From Bacteroidota bacterium (GTDB lineage: Bacteria; Bacteroidota; Ignavibacteria; Kryptoniales; JAKASW01), in NCBI GenBank assembly GCA_021794075.1, contig JAJYRM010000012.1:1-56399 (forward strand): a stretch of 56,399 nt of DNA, written 5' to 3'. The translations under genes were made by a program, and so were the position numbers. The notes beneath the pieces are model-generated. The model saw nothing but the letters and a program-made list of their open reading frames with translations. It did no database searches and had not been told where the DNA came from. This document shows positions 18,825-27,756 of the stretch, one piece after another. The first letter of the stretch is position 1; each line of letters starts with the position of its first letter.

Positions 18825-20506
18825 GAGTCAGGTTCTTAGCAATAATATGGCTGTTAGGTGCATGCGCGTCGAGCGCGATGGCGCAGGGAATTGTTACCCC
18901 GCCAACTTCCACTTTCCAGCCCGACTCCGCTCTCCCCAGCGTCAAGGTCCCTGAATTTGTCATTACCGGTAAGACTCAGGTTTCGCTTCCCAAAGCCGCC
19001 AAGCCTACGGTGAAGATAGACTCAAGCTATTTCCAAGACAAGAAGATTCGCGGCGTTGAAGCCGAGCTTCCTCTGAACCGTGATCTAAGCAGGCAGAACA
19101 TTGAAAGAACTCAGGCCAGATCGGGACTCTTCGCGCGCGCCTCGTTCGGTCATTACACAACTACGAACTACCTGGTCTCGGGAACCGAAAGCGTTGGCGG
19201 TTTCGACCTCAATGGCAGCGTGTCCGGCGACTATACTTCGGGATTCATTCCGAACACGCTCAGCAGAGGCTTTTCGATTCAGGCGGGACTATCGAAGGAT
19301 ATTGATTCACGCGAGATGATAAAGTCGAGCAATTCGCTGAACTTCGGTTTCTCGCGGTCGAGCTTCTCATTGTACGGCGGTCCGCAGCCTGCTTTGCAAA
19401 GATCAATCTCAAAAGTCGGGGCCGGCGTGAACACCGACATGTACCTCGGCGAGCTGCCTCTGGCCTTCGGACTCGACTTCAATGATTTTTCGGTCGACGA
19501 TTATTGGCATGATTCTCAATCGACTCTTGGTCTCATGGCCAGCACGCAGGTGCAGATGCCATCCGGATGGCTTGGCTTCAAAGGCAACTTCATGTTCGGG
19601 AGCCACACGCTCAGCGGACCCAATGGCGGGCTCGTTACCAACCCGCTGGCTCCCCCTGATTCCGCTGGGATCAATAGATCAATCTATGATTTTCGACTTG
19701 GCGCCAGCTACGGAAATTCGTTGATGTTGGGAAGCTTCACTTACTCGCTGGGTGTCGAGTATTATCAATACCGCGATGACTCTTCAAACACGGTCGCCAA
19801 GCTGTACCCCGATGTCAGAGCTAACTACAGAGCCAGCGATATGGTCTCGCTCTACGCGAGTCTCGACGGGGCCGTGAGGCAGGGGAGCCTGGATGAATTT
19901 TTGTCCGAAGATCGGTATGTCGACGGCCTGTTCCCGCTTGTCAACACTCAGAACAACCTGGTGGTTAAAGTCGGTAGCAAAATTCTTCTCTTCGACGGAT
20001 TTGCGTTCATTCCGCAAATCGAATACAAGCGTGCGAAGAATCTGCCTCTTTTCTTTTCCGACCTCTCTAACATCACCCGGTTGACCTACGCGAACAGCGC
20101 GACGATAACTTCGGTGTCGCTATCGGCCGATTACGACATTGAGGATCTTTCGGCAAAACTAAGCCTCGAATATCAGAAAGGGACAGTGGACTCGCTCTCT
20201 ACGATACCCAATTTGCCTCCTTTCAATGCGGACCTTGGGCTTGATTACCGGTTCACTAAGCAGCTCAACGCCACGGCGCATTTTCTATTCCTATCATCGA
20301 GGTACTCCGATCTTTCCCTTACAAGAAAGGTGAACCCGGTTGGATTGCTTGATGCCCGGATCGCATATGATTTCAAGATCGTAGAGTTGCCGGTCCAGGT
20401 ATTTGCCGGTGGAAATAACCTGTTCAATGAGAAGTACTACATTTGGCAAGGCTACCAGGAGTTCCCATTGACACTCTATATCGGTCTGAGTACCAGGGTT
20501 TTCTGA
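18821..20506 (+). CDS. Outer-membrane beta-barrel protein, TonB-receptor-like without plug
   Basis: The 561-residue product uses GTG 18821, overlapping the cytochrome stop. It has a signal peptide ending AMAQ. A short segment, VPEFVITGKTQVSLP, resembles the start of a TonB-dependent receptor. Alternating beta strands of a large barrel then run to a terminal aromatic, LYIGLSTRVF. The final region (NATAHFLFLSSRYSD...GLLDARIAYDF...AGGNNLFNEKYYIWQGY) is typical of TonB-dependent receptor C termini. No plug domain of about 110 residues is visible, so it is either a pore or a protein whose plug role is filled by partners. It is co-transcribed with the TPR protein and cytochrome. Confidence 0.82.
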   Translation: MRVRFLAIIWLLGACASSAMAQGIVTPPTSTFQPDSALPSVKVPEFVITGKTQVSLPKAAKPTVKIDSSYFQDKKIRGVEAELPLNRDLSRQNIERTQARSGLFARASFGHYTTTNYLVSGTESVGGFDLNGSVSGDYTSGFIPNTLSRGFSIQAGLSKDIDSREMIKSSNSLNFGFSRSSFSLYGGPQPALQRSISKVGAGVNTDMYLGELPLAFGLDFNDFSVDDYWHDSQSTLGLMASTQVQMPSGWLGFKGNFMFGSHTLSGPNGGLVTNPLAPPDSAGINRSIYDFRLGASYGNSLMLGSFTYSLGVEYYQYRDDSSNTVAKLYPDVRANYRASDMVSLYASLDGAVRQGSLDEFLSEDRYVDGLFPLVNTQNNLVVKVGSKILLFDGFAFIPQIEYKRAKNLPLFFSDLSNITRLTYANSATITSVSLSADYDIEDLSAKLSLEYQKGTVDSLSTIPNLPPFNADLGLDYRFTKQLNATAHFLFLSSRYSDLSLTRKVNPVGLLDARIAYDFKIVELPVQVFAGGNNLFNEKYYIWQGYQEFPLTLYIGLSTRVF

Positions 20507-20624
20507 GACCTAGCGCACACGGCTCATCATACTGGCCGATATGTTGTGAAATGAGGTTGAATCAATTGAAAATATTTCGCACTTTGAAGGCAACGAACTC
20601 CAACCAATAGAGGAGGATTTCACG

Positions 20625-21215
20625 ATGGGAAATCTGAATTTTCAAGAAGGCCAGAATGAGAATCCCGAGCAGGATCCAAATGAAAACCAGGGATCGAATC
20701 AGCCGGAAGAAAACGATCAGAAAGACTTGAGGGTAGACGAAGGCTATATCGATGATCCAACAACAGGTTCGTCTAAGTTCCTCTGGATTGCTGTCGTAGT
20801 CGTGCTTATTGCGGGCATCGGGGGTGCCCTTTACATGCTGAACCGGGCGGGCTATTTGAAGTTTTTGAACAAGAAGAAGGCAACAATTACAACGATGACT
20901 ACGCCTGCACCCGCAGCTACTGCTCCGACTACGGTGCCGAGTAAATCGACTCCCACCGCAAGGCCAATTGGGAGACCTCAGGGCTCTTTCTCCTTGCAGT
21001 TAGCCGCGTTCAGAAAGAGAGGGCAGGCTGACAGGTTTGTATCATCCATGAAGAAAAAGGGAGTCGACTCTTACGTGGCTGAAAGCGTGGCCGGTGGAGT
21101 AAGGTGGTACAGGGTCTGCGCGGGCTCGTTTGATACGAAATTGAAGGCGATCGCCGCTATTCATAACATGAAGCAAAAAGTTGGAACCGATGTCTGGGTT
21201 GTACCCGCTCAATGA
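20625..21215 (+). CDS. SPOR-domain membrane protein
   Basis: The 196-residue protein starts behind AGAGGAGG. It has an acidic, Asn/Gln/Glu-rich cytoplasmic segment (1-50), one transmembrane helix (about 53-72), a Thr/Pro/Ala-rich linker, and a C-terminal SPOR domain (about 118-195: GSFSLQLAAFRKRGQADRF and VRWYRVCAGSF). SPOR domains bind denuded peptidoglycan, usually at division sites. The next gene, a TonB, starts inside its last codons, so the two are translationally coupled. Confidence 0.9.
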   Translation: MGNLNFQEGQNENPEQDPNENQGSNQPEENDQKDLRVDEGYIDDPTTGSSKFLWIAVVVVLIAGIGGALYMLNRAGYLKFLNKKKATITTMTTPAPAATAPTTVPSKSTPTARPIGRPQGSFSLQLAAFRKRGQADRFVSSMKKKGVDSYVAESVAGGVRWYRVCAGSFDTKLKAIAAIHNMKQKVGTDVWVVPAQ

Positions 21216-22116
21216 TAAGTCAAAAAGCGTAGCAGGTTCGTACTTCTACAGGCAGTACGAGCTTAAGAGAATCTATCAGAAGAACTTCTACAACGGCATG
21301 TTCCTCGCTATTGGCGTGCATGCCGCTCTTTTTCTCATTCTAATTCTTTACGCCCCGGTCTTGAGTAAGCCGCCTGCCGTGAAGATGGTTCTTCTTCCCC
21401 CCGTAGACGTGCACTTCACGGTTATGGAGATGAAAATGGTCGGAAGCAAACAGTCCGGCATGGATCTATCCGGGGCTGGCGGTGGTAACGGAACAATTCG
21501 CCAAAATGCGGCGGCCGCTTACGCCATTGCCACTCCTTCCAATAGGGCAAGCCGGCTGGCCACGATAGACCAAAAAGCTGCCATTGTGCCGCGCTCGCTT
21601 CAAGGTCCGGGCATGAACAACATTGTCGGCATCAATAAACGACCCGTGTACTTCGATACCGTGAATGGGTTCAGTGGAAATTCCACGAGCGGCACGGGGT
21701 CCGGAGGCGGTATTGGTACAACGATAGGCGATACCATCGGCACCGGATCCGGTCTCACCGGTAAACCGGGGTTCGGCGGAGGCTTTGGCAACCGCTTCGT
21801 TCCGGGCAATCCAGGAAATAACTCGGCGTCCGGAACCCCATACGCGATATCGTGGAACGGCGTCGCCCGCGCCCTAGTAGCGGGAACGCGTCCGACATTT
21901 CCTCCGGGTGCTGAAAGCGGCGGAGTTGTCAAGATCAGGATAGTCGTTAATCCTGCCGGCGACGTGGTGTCGATGGTCCCGGTACAGAAATCAGGCGCTC
22001 GATTGGACGAAGCGGCCATGGCCGCGATCAGGTCTTGGCGCTTCAGCAGGCTGGCAGCTAGCTACCCGCAGGTCAACCAGTCAGCGGTCGCGACGTTCGT
22101 CTTCAAGGCGGAATAA
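21190..22116 (+). CDS. TonB family energy-transducing protein
   Basis: The product is 308 residues if ATG 21190 is the start, overlapping the SPOR gene by 26 bases; a TTG nine bases earlier is less likely. It has an N-terminal transmembrane helix (about 37-57), a long Gly/Ser-rich periplasmic spacer instead of the usual Pro-Lys spacer, and a C-terminal TonB domain (KIRIVVNPAGDVVSMVPVQKSGARLDEAAMAAIRSWRF). TonB carries inner-membrane proton-motive energy to outer-membrane receptors with ExbB/ExbD; no exbBD genes are in this window. The nearby plugless barrel is a possible but unproven partner. Confidence 0.88.
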   Translation: MSGLYPLNDKSKSVAGSYFYRQYELKRIYQKNFYNGMFLAIGVHAALFLILILYAPVLSKPPAVKMVLLPPVDVHFTVMEMKMVGSKQSGMDLSGAGGGNGTIRQNAAAAYAIATPSNRASRLATIDQKAAIVPRSLQGPGMNNIVGINKRPVYFDTVNGFSGNSTSGTGSGGGIGTTIGDTIGTGSGLTGKPGFGGGFGNRFVPGNPGNNSASGTPYAISWNGVARALVAGTRPTFPPGAESGGVVKIRIVVNPAGDVVSMVPVQKSGARLDEAAMAAIRSWRFSRLAASYPQVNQSAVATFVFKAE

Positions 22117-22121
22117 GCCAG

Positions 22122-22895
22122 GTGTGTCCGGCCGGGGCAAGCAAGCTATCCTCTCGCAGATTCAAAAGGACTTCGGAGCGATTGGAGGTGGTCGCTTCAA
22201 GACTTCGTGATCTGTTTGGGGTGCCGGAAAGAAAGCGCAAACTCCCTGATCCGCTCGATCTCCTCGTCGCCACCATTCTCTCCCAAAACACAAACGACAT
22301 CAACAGCCATAGGGCTTACACGAATCTGAAGGGCAGATATCCAGACTTCATGGCGCTAGCGGATGCGCGACCGCGCGAAGTGGAACGTCTCATAAAAGTG
22401 GGTGGGATCGCCAATAAGAAAAGTAAGACAATCGTGGCCGTAGTCGCCGACATAAAAGTGAAGTTCCCGAATTTCGACAGGAAGAGGCTTCGGAAAGAGA
22501 ACACGAACGTGCTTATCGATATGCTCAGGGAGTTGAAAGGTGTGGGATACAAGACCGCCTCATGCGTCTCGTTGTTCGCACTTGGAGACGACGATGCTTT
22601 TCCCGTCGATATTCACGTCCATCGCGTGTTGAACAGGATTGGAATAGCCCACGAGAAAACTCCTGATAAGACCTATCTCGCTGTCAGAGATTCCGTTCCG
22701 AAAGGGAAGGGATATGAGATCCACTTAAACCTTATCAAGTTCGGCCGGAAGGTGTGTACCGCTCAGAGGCCGCGCTGTTTTGAGTGCGTGCTCTTCGACG
22801 ATTGCGAGTGGAATGAAAAGACACTTCACGCGGAAAAGCGGGCTCTGCCTGCCGATGACAAGAAAGTTGAGTTCATGCTTCTGGAAGAGGTCTGA
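22122..22895 (+). CDS. nth: Endonuclease III-like DNA glycosylase with 4Fe-4S cluster
   Basis: The 257-residue product is an HhH-GPD glycosylase. It has ILSQNTNDINSHRAY near the front, the hairpin LKGVGYKTASCVS with the catalytic-type Lys, and the Asp in FPVDIHVHRVLNRIG. The C-terminal cluster ligands are spaced C-x6-C-x2-C-x5-C (VCTAQRPRCFECVLFDDC). Endonuclease III removes oxidised pyrimidines and cuts at abasic sites. It begins at GTG 22122, five bases after the TonB stop, so the two are likely co-transcribed. An extra N-terminal stretch of about 20 residues is weakly conserved, so the start may be further in. Confidence 0.9.
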   Translation: MCPAGASKLSSRRFKRTSERLEVVASRLRDLFGVPERKRKLPDPLDLLVATILSQNTNDINSHRAYTNLKGRYPDFMALADARPREVERLIKVGGIANKKSKTIVAVVADIKVKFPNFDRKRLRKENTNVLIDMLRELKGVGYKTASCVSLFALGDDDAFPVDIHVHRVLNRIGIAHEKTPDKTYLAVRDSVPKGKGYEIHLNLIKFGRKVCTAQRPRCFECVLFDDCEWNEKTLHAEKRALPADDKKVEFMLLEEV

Positions 22896-23058
22896 TCGAC
22901 GGAAGTCGCTTCAGTTTCCTTTGCAAATCTGATTTTGTGAAGTAAATCAGTGTGGTAATTGGTTGACAACTAGCAAGTTACGAGGGAGCGGAATTAATCG
23001 GCGAATGGAAAATCATTTCGTTATTGAATTTTATTTAGGTATTGATTAAGTAGAACCA

Positions 23059-24060
23059 ATGAAAAGGCTCGAAGAGACACGGGCGCCGCGCATAAGCGGC
23101 ATAAACGTTTTGGGCGAGACTGTCGAAGTAGATTATTCGATGTACCTGATGAATATCTTACTCTTCTTCGAGCCGGTTTCGAAGCATTCCATTGATTCCG
23201 TCGAACAAGTCCGGCTTATATCCACCCGCTACGAGAAGCTTTCTACAGGATTCTGGTATGTTATGGAACCGCGACTGTCGTGCATGCTGCATTCCGAGGC
23301 GGCAAAGAAGGCTCTCGACAGGATGGGAATTTTCGATAATATTCTTTTCGACCCCAATAATATGATTGCGCTTCAATCCGGAGTCCAGACCGTTCCAACA
23401 GTTTTCGTAGTGGATTCGAACGGCTTTCTCAACTCGAGGTATGAGGGGGAGATCAGTTGGGTTGAGATCGAGCGAAACATACAGGGCAGGGTCGCCCAGT
23501 CTGGTTATCGCGAAGAACTTCCTCCAATGCCGAAGCCCGGCTACTATTCGCGCGCATTGCGGTCGGCGTCTGTCATGCGTCAGATGGGATACGCTAGCGG
23601 CGATTATGTCTTCAGTAGCGCAATTGTTCCGGAATCTGATCAACAATTTTCTCTCCCGAACTTTTATCTGCTCAATACTATCTATCCGTTTGGTGCGTGG
23701 TACGTCAGTAGAGATTTTATCGAGGGAAAGTCGGGGAGCACATTATATATCAGCTGCGCGAAGGATGAATCGGTCTATTTGTTCGCCGGCTCGGAGGGAC
23801 GGACGCTAATCAGGCTGCACACTTCGATCGAATCGACACAGCATGTATCACTCGGGAAAGACGTTAAGAGTGAGAACGGCGCGCATCAATTAGAAGTTGA
23901 TGACTATCAGCCCTACGAGCTCATCTCGAATACTGGGGATTCCGACGTGCTTGTCAGCCTTCAGGTAATGTCTGGCTCGTTGCAGCTTTTCGCGGTAGAG
24001 TTTTGTCCTCAGGCAGAGGTCTTTTCTGGCGTGAACGCTTCCCGCCCCGCTCGTCCGTAA
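23059..24060 (+). CDS. Thioredoxin-fold protein lacking the CxxC site
   Basis: The 333-residue protein has an N-terminal thioredoxin-like domain (about 12-145): ISGINVLGETVEVDYSMYL, NILLFFEPVSKHSIDSVEQV and the cis-Pro loop QTVPTVFVVDSNGFL. At the site where TlpA-like proteins carry CxxC it reads PVSKHS, so disulfide chemistry is not expected. The C-terminal half (about 190-325) is beta-rich and resembles the domain that follows thioredoxin in NHLRC2/DipZ-like proteins (FYLLNTIYPFGAWYVSRDFI, CAKDESVYLFAGSEG). No signal peptide is seen, so it is probably cytoplasmic. It is a single gene of unknown function. Confidence 0.65.
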   Translation: MKRLEETRAPRISGINVLGETVEVDYSMYLMNILLFFEPVSKHSIDSVEQVRLISTRYEKLSTGFWYVMEPRLSCMLHSEAAKKALDRMGIFDNILFDPNNMIALQSGVQTVPTVFVVDSNGFLNSRYEGEISWVEIERNIQGRVAQSGYREELPPMPKPGYYSRALRSASVMRQMGYASGDYVFSSAIVPESDQQFSLPNFYLLNTIYPFGAWYVSRDFIEGKSGSTLYISCAKDESVYLFAGSEGRTLIRLHTSIESTQHVSLGKDVKSENGAHQLEVDDYQPYELISNTGDSDVLVSLQVMSGSLQLFAVEFCPQAEVFSGVNASRPARP

Positions 24061-24133
24061 TGACATCTCATATATATTAACGTTGGTGCGACGAACTTTC
24101 CCACCTATCCGCCATTTTTGTAATCGGCAGGAA

Positions 24134-24571
24134 CTATCCACTTATCGGTGAGATCCCTTCAAACGAAGAAATTTTCTCCCGAAAATCCGGCGGTATCTCG
24201 GTTGTCTTCCTTCCCGAGTAGTCGTATGCAACCAGGACGCTCGATCCGTCCGCAACCTTGCGCCCATCGATGGCATCAGTTATCAGGTAGGTCATCTCGA
24301 AACTCTTGTTTTTGAGCCATGTGACTCTTGTGAATACGCGGAGCACTTCTCCGTAGTATGCAGGCGACCTGTAATTGCAGTGCATATCCAGGACTATGAT
24401 GCCTAGAGAGGAAGTATCATCTTTTGGAATCTCGAAGAGGTTGCGGAGGTAATGAACTCTTCCTTCCTCGAAATAGCTGATGTAGGTTGCGTTGTTTACG
24501 TGACCGAGCGCGTCCATGTCGGAAAAACGCACCGGGATATCGACGCTGAATTTGAAATCTTCTTTTTTCAT
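24134..24571 (-). CDS. Acyl-CoA thioesterase, 4HBT (YbgC/FadM-like)
   Basis: The product is 145 residues from ATG 24571; a longer frame upstream is not conserved in style. The hotdog-fold signature RFSDMDALGHVNNATYISYFEEGR (Asp18, Asp20, Gly23-His24) is complete. The rest follows 4HBT proteins: NYRSPAYYGEVLRVFTRVTWLKNKSFEM, then a variable tail. Members hydrolyse acyl-CoA or hydroxybenzoyl-CoA thioesters in the cytoplasm; the exact acyl group cannot be told. It stands alone, convergent with the thioredoxin-fold gene. Confidence 0.9.
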   Translation of the reverse strand: MKKEDFKFSVDIPVRFSDMDALGHVNNATYISYFEEGRVHYLRNLFEIPKDDTSSLGIIVLDMHCNYRSPAYYGEVLRVFTRVTWLKNKSFEMTYLITDAIDGRKVADGSSVLVAYDYSGRKTTEIPPDFREKISSFEGISPISG

Positions 24572-24847
24572 ATATGAAACATTAATCAAAGGTTGCCAGA
24601 CAATCAACGTGATGAAAGTAGGGAACACTTCGAGCCTCATTATGCATCATGGCCGCCGGGCAGGATCAAGATGATTACATAGATAAACGCTGAGGAAGAA
24701 AAGAGAGTGGCACGGAGCATTCAAAATACTCTCCCTGGAACTCACTGGTGCTCCGAATAACTCAGTGAAATTGTCGAAGCCGAGAAGCGTCCGCCTGCCA
24801 GGTAGATTCTTTTGAGAGGACATTAGTGACAGTCGCGCGTGCATGCG
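24572..24847. other. Intergenic region upstream of pta
   Basis: About 275 bases between the divergent thioesterase and the pta promoter hold no credible gene. Open frames here lack ribosome sites and recognisable composition. The thioesterase promoter must lie here but I cannot point to it. Confidence 0.5.
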
Positions 24848-24878
24848 TTGCCCTTTCGGGTTTTATCGGTTAGATTTA
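24848..24878 (+). promoter_or_regulatory. Putative promoter of pta (TTG-N20-TAgaTTTA)
   Basis: TTG at 24848-24850 and TAGATTTA at 24871-24878 are separated by 20 bases, close to the Bacteroidota TTTG...TAnnTTTG pattern. The predicted start of transcription is about 27 bases before the pta ATG. Confidence 0.45.
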
Positions 24879-24911
24879 TACAAGTGAACCCCAATTAAAC
24901 CGCAGACTACA

Positions 24912-25892
24912 ATGCAAACAAAACTTATCGAAACGATCAAATCCAGGGCAAAAACCCTCAAACGCCACATTGTACTTCCCGACGCCATGGACGAGCGGGC
25001 TATACTCGCGGCGCGCAAAATCACAGATGAATCAATTGCAAAAGTTTCCCTCATCGGAGACGAAAAAGATGTCCGAAGGAAAGCGGACGATCTCAATGTT
25101 CGGTTGAATTCGATCGACATAATTGATCCTGCAAAGAGCAGCAATCTCGACAAATATTCGAGCTCATTTTACGAAAAGCGTAAATCAAAGGGAGTGACTC
25201 CCGAGATGGCGCTTGAGTCGATAAAGAAGCCGCTGTTTTTCGGCGCGATGATGGTCAAAGAAGGACTCGCGAACGGAAGCGTGGCTGGTTCTCTGTCCAC
25301 AACCGGCGACGTCCTACGAGCGGGAATTCAAGTCATAGGCATGAAGGAAGGTATATCGATTGTCTCGAGCTTCTTCCTGATGATATTCCCTTCCAAAGTT
25401 TACTCATTCGCGGATTGCGCGGTCGTGCCTGATCCGACTGCCGAGCAGCTTGCGGACATCGCCATTACAACGGCGGAGAACCACAGGAAACTCGTGGGCA
25501 ACGAGCCCCGGGTCGCGATGCTATCTTTCTCGACGAAGGGAAGCGCGAAGCACGAGCTGGTCGATAAGGTGGTGCAGGCGACCGAGCTTGTGCACAAAAG
25601 GGCTCCTGACCTCAAGGTCGATGGTGAGCTTCAGCTCGACGCGGCCGTCGTGCCGGATGTGGCGAAGAGGAAGGCGCCTGCGAGCGCGGTCGCCGGCGAG
25701 GCGAACGTCCTTGTATTTCCAGACCTGAATGCCGGCAACATTGGGTACAAACTGGCACAACGAATGGGAGGGGCTGACGCGCTCGGTCCGATCGTGCAGG
25801 GCCTGAATAAACCGGCCTTCGATCTCTCCAGAGGATGCAGCGTGCAGGATATCGTCGACGTCGTGGCGATAAACTGCGTAATGGGATCGTGA
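24912..25892 (+). CDS. pta: Phosphate acetyltransferase
   Basis: The 326-residue protein has the length of the short, single-domain Pta form. Landmarks are [18 protein letters not shown] near the N terminus, [94 protein letters not shown] and [20 protein letters not shown]. It interconverts acetyl-CoA and acetyl phosphate. The usual partner ackA is not adjacent. The gene is monocistronic with its own promoter-like site. Confidence 0.96.
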   Translation: MQTKLIETIKSRAKTLKRHIVLPDAMDERAILAARKITDESIAKVSLIGDEKDVRRKADDLNVRLNSIDIIDPAKSSNLDKYSSSFYEKRKSKGVTPEMALESIKKPLFFGAMMVKEGLANGSVAGSLSTTGDVLRAGIQVIGMKEGISIVSSFFLMIFPSKVYSFADCAVVPDPTAEQLADIAITTAENHRKLVGNEPRVAMLSFSTKGSAKHELVDKVVQATELVHKRAPDLKVDGELQLDAAVVPDVAKRKAPASAVAGEANVLVFPDLNAGNIGYKLAQRMGGADALGPIVQGLNKPAFDLSRGCSVQDIVDVVAINCVMGS

Positions 25893-26285
25893 TATCTCTA
25901 GGCTATGTTTTCTTGCCGCGAGTCTTAATCCTCCAGGACAAACAAACGGCGTGAATTGCGCGAGGGGGCTCGGCGATACTTTTCATGAACGTGCTCCTTC
26001 GATCGTCGAATGAAGAGAACTCCCTCCGCGCGCTTCATTGCTGCGTTGGGTTCGCGGTTCCCTCAAACGCGAAAAGTCTTACGGGAATGTGCTCTTGAAA
26101 GTGGTTCGACTTTTCATTGGGGGCTCTGCCGATGGCTTTTTGTCCCGGCTTCGGCGCGAATGAGCGGCAGGCTCGTCCTTTTTGACCGAAAAGATCGCAA
26201 AGGAAGGCGAGAAGTTCACATCGACGAGAGAAAGGCCATGATCAAGCTATTATCCAGTCAGGCTTGTTGCGCATCGAATGTGTTT
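25893..26285. other. Intergenic region between pta and the kdsA promoter
   Basis: About 390 bases with no convincing gene. One 100-codon frame (26010-26312) has no ribosome site and an Arg/Cys/Ser-rich composition, so I do not accept it. No terminator hairpin with a T-tract is evident after pta. Confidence 0.5.
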
Positions 26286-26317
26286 TTTGAAACTCTACCA
26301 ACGGTTTGCTAACTTTT
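26286..26317 (+). promoter_or_regulatory. Putative promoter of the kds-lpt operon (TTTG-N20-TAacTTTT)
   Basis: TTTG at 26286-26289 and TAACTTTT at 26310-26317 are 20 bases apart. The predicted leader is about 70 bases before kdsA. Confidence 0.45.
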
Positions 26318-26395
26318 CATTTGAATTGCCACTCGTCGCCGTCCCCTGATGCCGGTATCGCGTGGAGCTACTAGAACATTGATTCCCGTACTTGA

Positions 26396-27235
26396 ATGAA
26401 AACAGAGAATATGACAGTCAACGTTGAAGGCATTATCATCGGAGAAGGCAACCCCCTCGTTGTGATAGCCGGCCCGTGCGTGGTCGAAAGCAGGGAGCTG
26501 GCCTTTAAGGTCGCGCGTGATGCGAAAAAGGTCACCGAAAAACTCGGGATACCGTATATTTACAAGTCCAGCTATAAAAAGGCCAACAGGACGAGCGGGA
26601 AGACCTTTATGGGCATCGGGGTGGACGAAGCGTTGACCATACTCTCGGAGGTCAAAAAGGAATTCGATCTTCCTATTCTCACGGATGTGCATTCGGAAGA
26701 GGAAGCGAAGATGGCCGCCGATGTTGCCGACGTGCTTCAGATCCCAGCTTTCCTTTGCAGGCAGACAGAGCTATTGGAGGCGGCCGGAAGAACCGGAAAA
26801 GTCGTGAACATAAAGAAGGGACAGTTCATGGCCCCCGAAGATATGCGTCTCCAGGCCGACAAGGTGCGCGAAGCGGGAAATCAGAATGTCATGCTGACTG
26901 AGCGGGGGGCAAGTTTCGGTTACCACAACCTCGTGGTGGACATGAGGTCGCTTGTGATCATGAAGGAGAGCGGCTGCCCAGTGATACTTGACGCAACCCA
27001 TTCGCTTCAGCTTCCCGGAGGCGAAAAGGACAGGACGGGGGGGCAGCCTCAATTTATATTTCCGATTGCGAGAGCCGGCGCGGCAGTCGGCGTCGACGGT
27101 GTCTTCCTTGAAACGCATCCGGATCCTTCAAAGGCTTTGAGCGACGCTGCTACGCAGCTACGGTTCGACCTGTTCGAACCTCTTCTCACTCAGATAAAGA
27201 AGATCGACGCCGCTCGCCGGGAATTCGGACCGTGA
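26396..27235 (+). CDS. kdsA: 3-deoxy-8-phosphooctulonate (Kdo-8-P) synthase
   Basis: The 279-residue enzyme condenses arabinose-5-phosphate and phosphoenolpyruvate to Kdo-8-phosphate. Motifs: VIAGPCVVESRELAF, YKSSYKKANRTSGKTFMGIG, LTDVHSEEEAKMAADVADVLQIPAFLCRQTELLEAAGRTGKVVNIKKGQFMAPEDM, TERGASFGYHNLVVDMRSL, DATHSLQLPG and ETHPDPSKALSDAATQL. The Cys in GPCVV and the DATHS region suggest a metal-binding type. It is the first gene of a six-gene envelope operon and its stop overlaps the GTG of kdsC (GTGA). Confidence 0.97.
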   Translation: MKTENMTVNVEGIIIGEGNPLVVIAGPCVVESRELAFKVARDAKKVTEKLGIPYIYKSSYKKANRTSGKTFMGIGVDEALTILSEVKKEFDLPILTDVHSEEEAKMAADVADVLQIPAFLCRQTELLEAAGRTGKVVNIKKGQFMAPEDMRLQADKVREAGNQNVMLTERGASFGYHNLVVDMRSLVIMKESGCPVILDATHSLQLPGGEKDRTGGQPQFIFPIARAGAAVGVDGVFLETHPDPSKALSDAATQLRFDLFEPLLTQIKKIDAARREFGP

Positions 27236-27756
27236 CTAAACATCAGACTCTCCTTCCAAAGCTGAAGAAGATAAGGGCAATCCTGCTGGACGTCGACGGC
27301 GTTCTTACCGACGGCGCGATAATCTACGGCGTCGACGGCATAGAGCTAAAAGTATTTGATTCGCAGGATGGGTTCGGAATTGTCAACGCCATCAAACTCG
27401 GGATAAAAGTCGGCATAATTACCGCCAGGAAATCTGAAGTCGTCGAACGACGCGCGGCAGATCTTGGCATAGTCGATCTTTACCAGGGTTCAATCGATAA
27501 GCTGACGCCGTATGAGAAGATAAAGAAAAACTATTCTTTTCAGGATTCGGAAGTGGCGTATATAGGTGATGATTTGCTGGACATGCCTCTACTTCAACGG
27601 GTCGGGTTCAGCGCCGCGCCCGCGAACGCAGTCAGGGATGTGAAGATGAAGGTCGATTACGTTGCAAAATCGAGCGGCGGCCATGGAGCTGTCCGCGAAG
27701 TGATCGACCTTATACTCAAAGCACAAAAAAAAGTAAGCGGGGATCATGGACGCTAA
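27232..27756 (+). CDS. kdsC: Kdo-8-phosphate phosphatase (HAD, KdsC type)
   Basis: The 174-residue product is a capless HAD phosphatase, as KdsC is. It has the nucleophile motif LLDVDGVLTDG (Asp20, Asp22), the KdsC-typical FDSQDGFGIVNAIKLGIKVGIITARKSEVVERRA, and the acidic motif YIGDDLLDMPLL. It removes phosphate from Kdo-8-P. It starts at GTG 27232 inside the kdsA stop and overlaps kdsD by 11 bases. Confidence 0.96.
   Translation: MTKHQTLLPKLKKIRAILLDVDGVLTDGAIIYGVDGIELKVFDSQDGFGIVNAIKLGIKVGIITARKSEVVERRAADLGIVDLYQGSIDKLTPYEKIKKNYSFQDSEVAYIGDDLLDMPLLQRVGFSAAPANAVRDVKMKVDYVAKSSGGHGAVREVIDLILKAQKKVSGDHGR

Noticed and set aside
26010-26312. 100-codon open frame upstream of kdsA
   Set aside because: No ribosome site, odd composition, and it runs across the proposed kdsA promoter.
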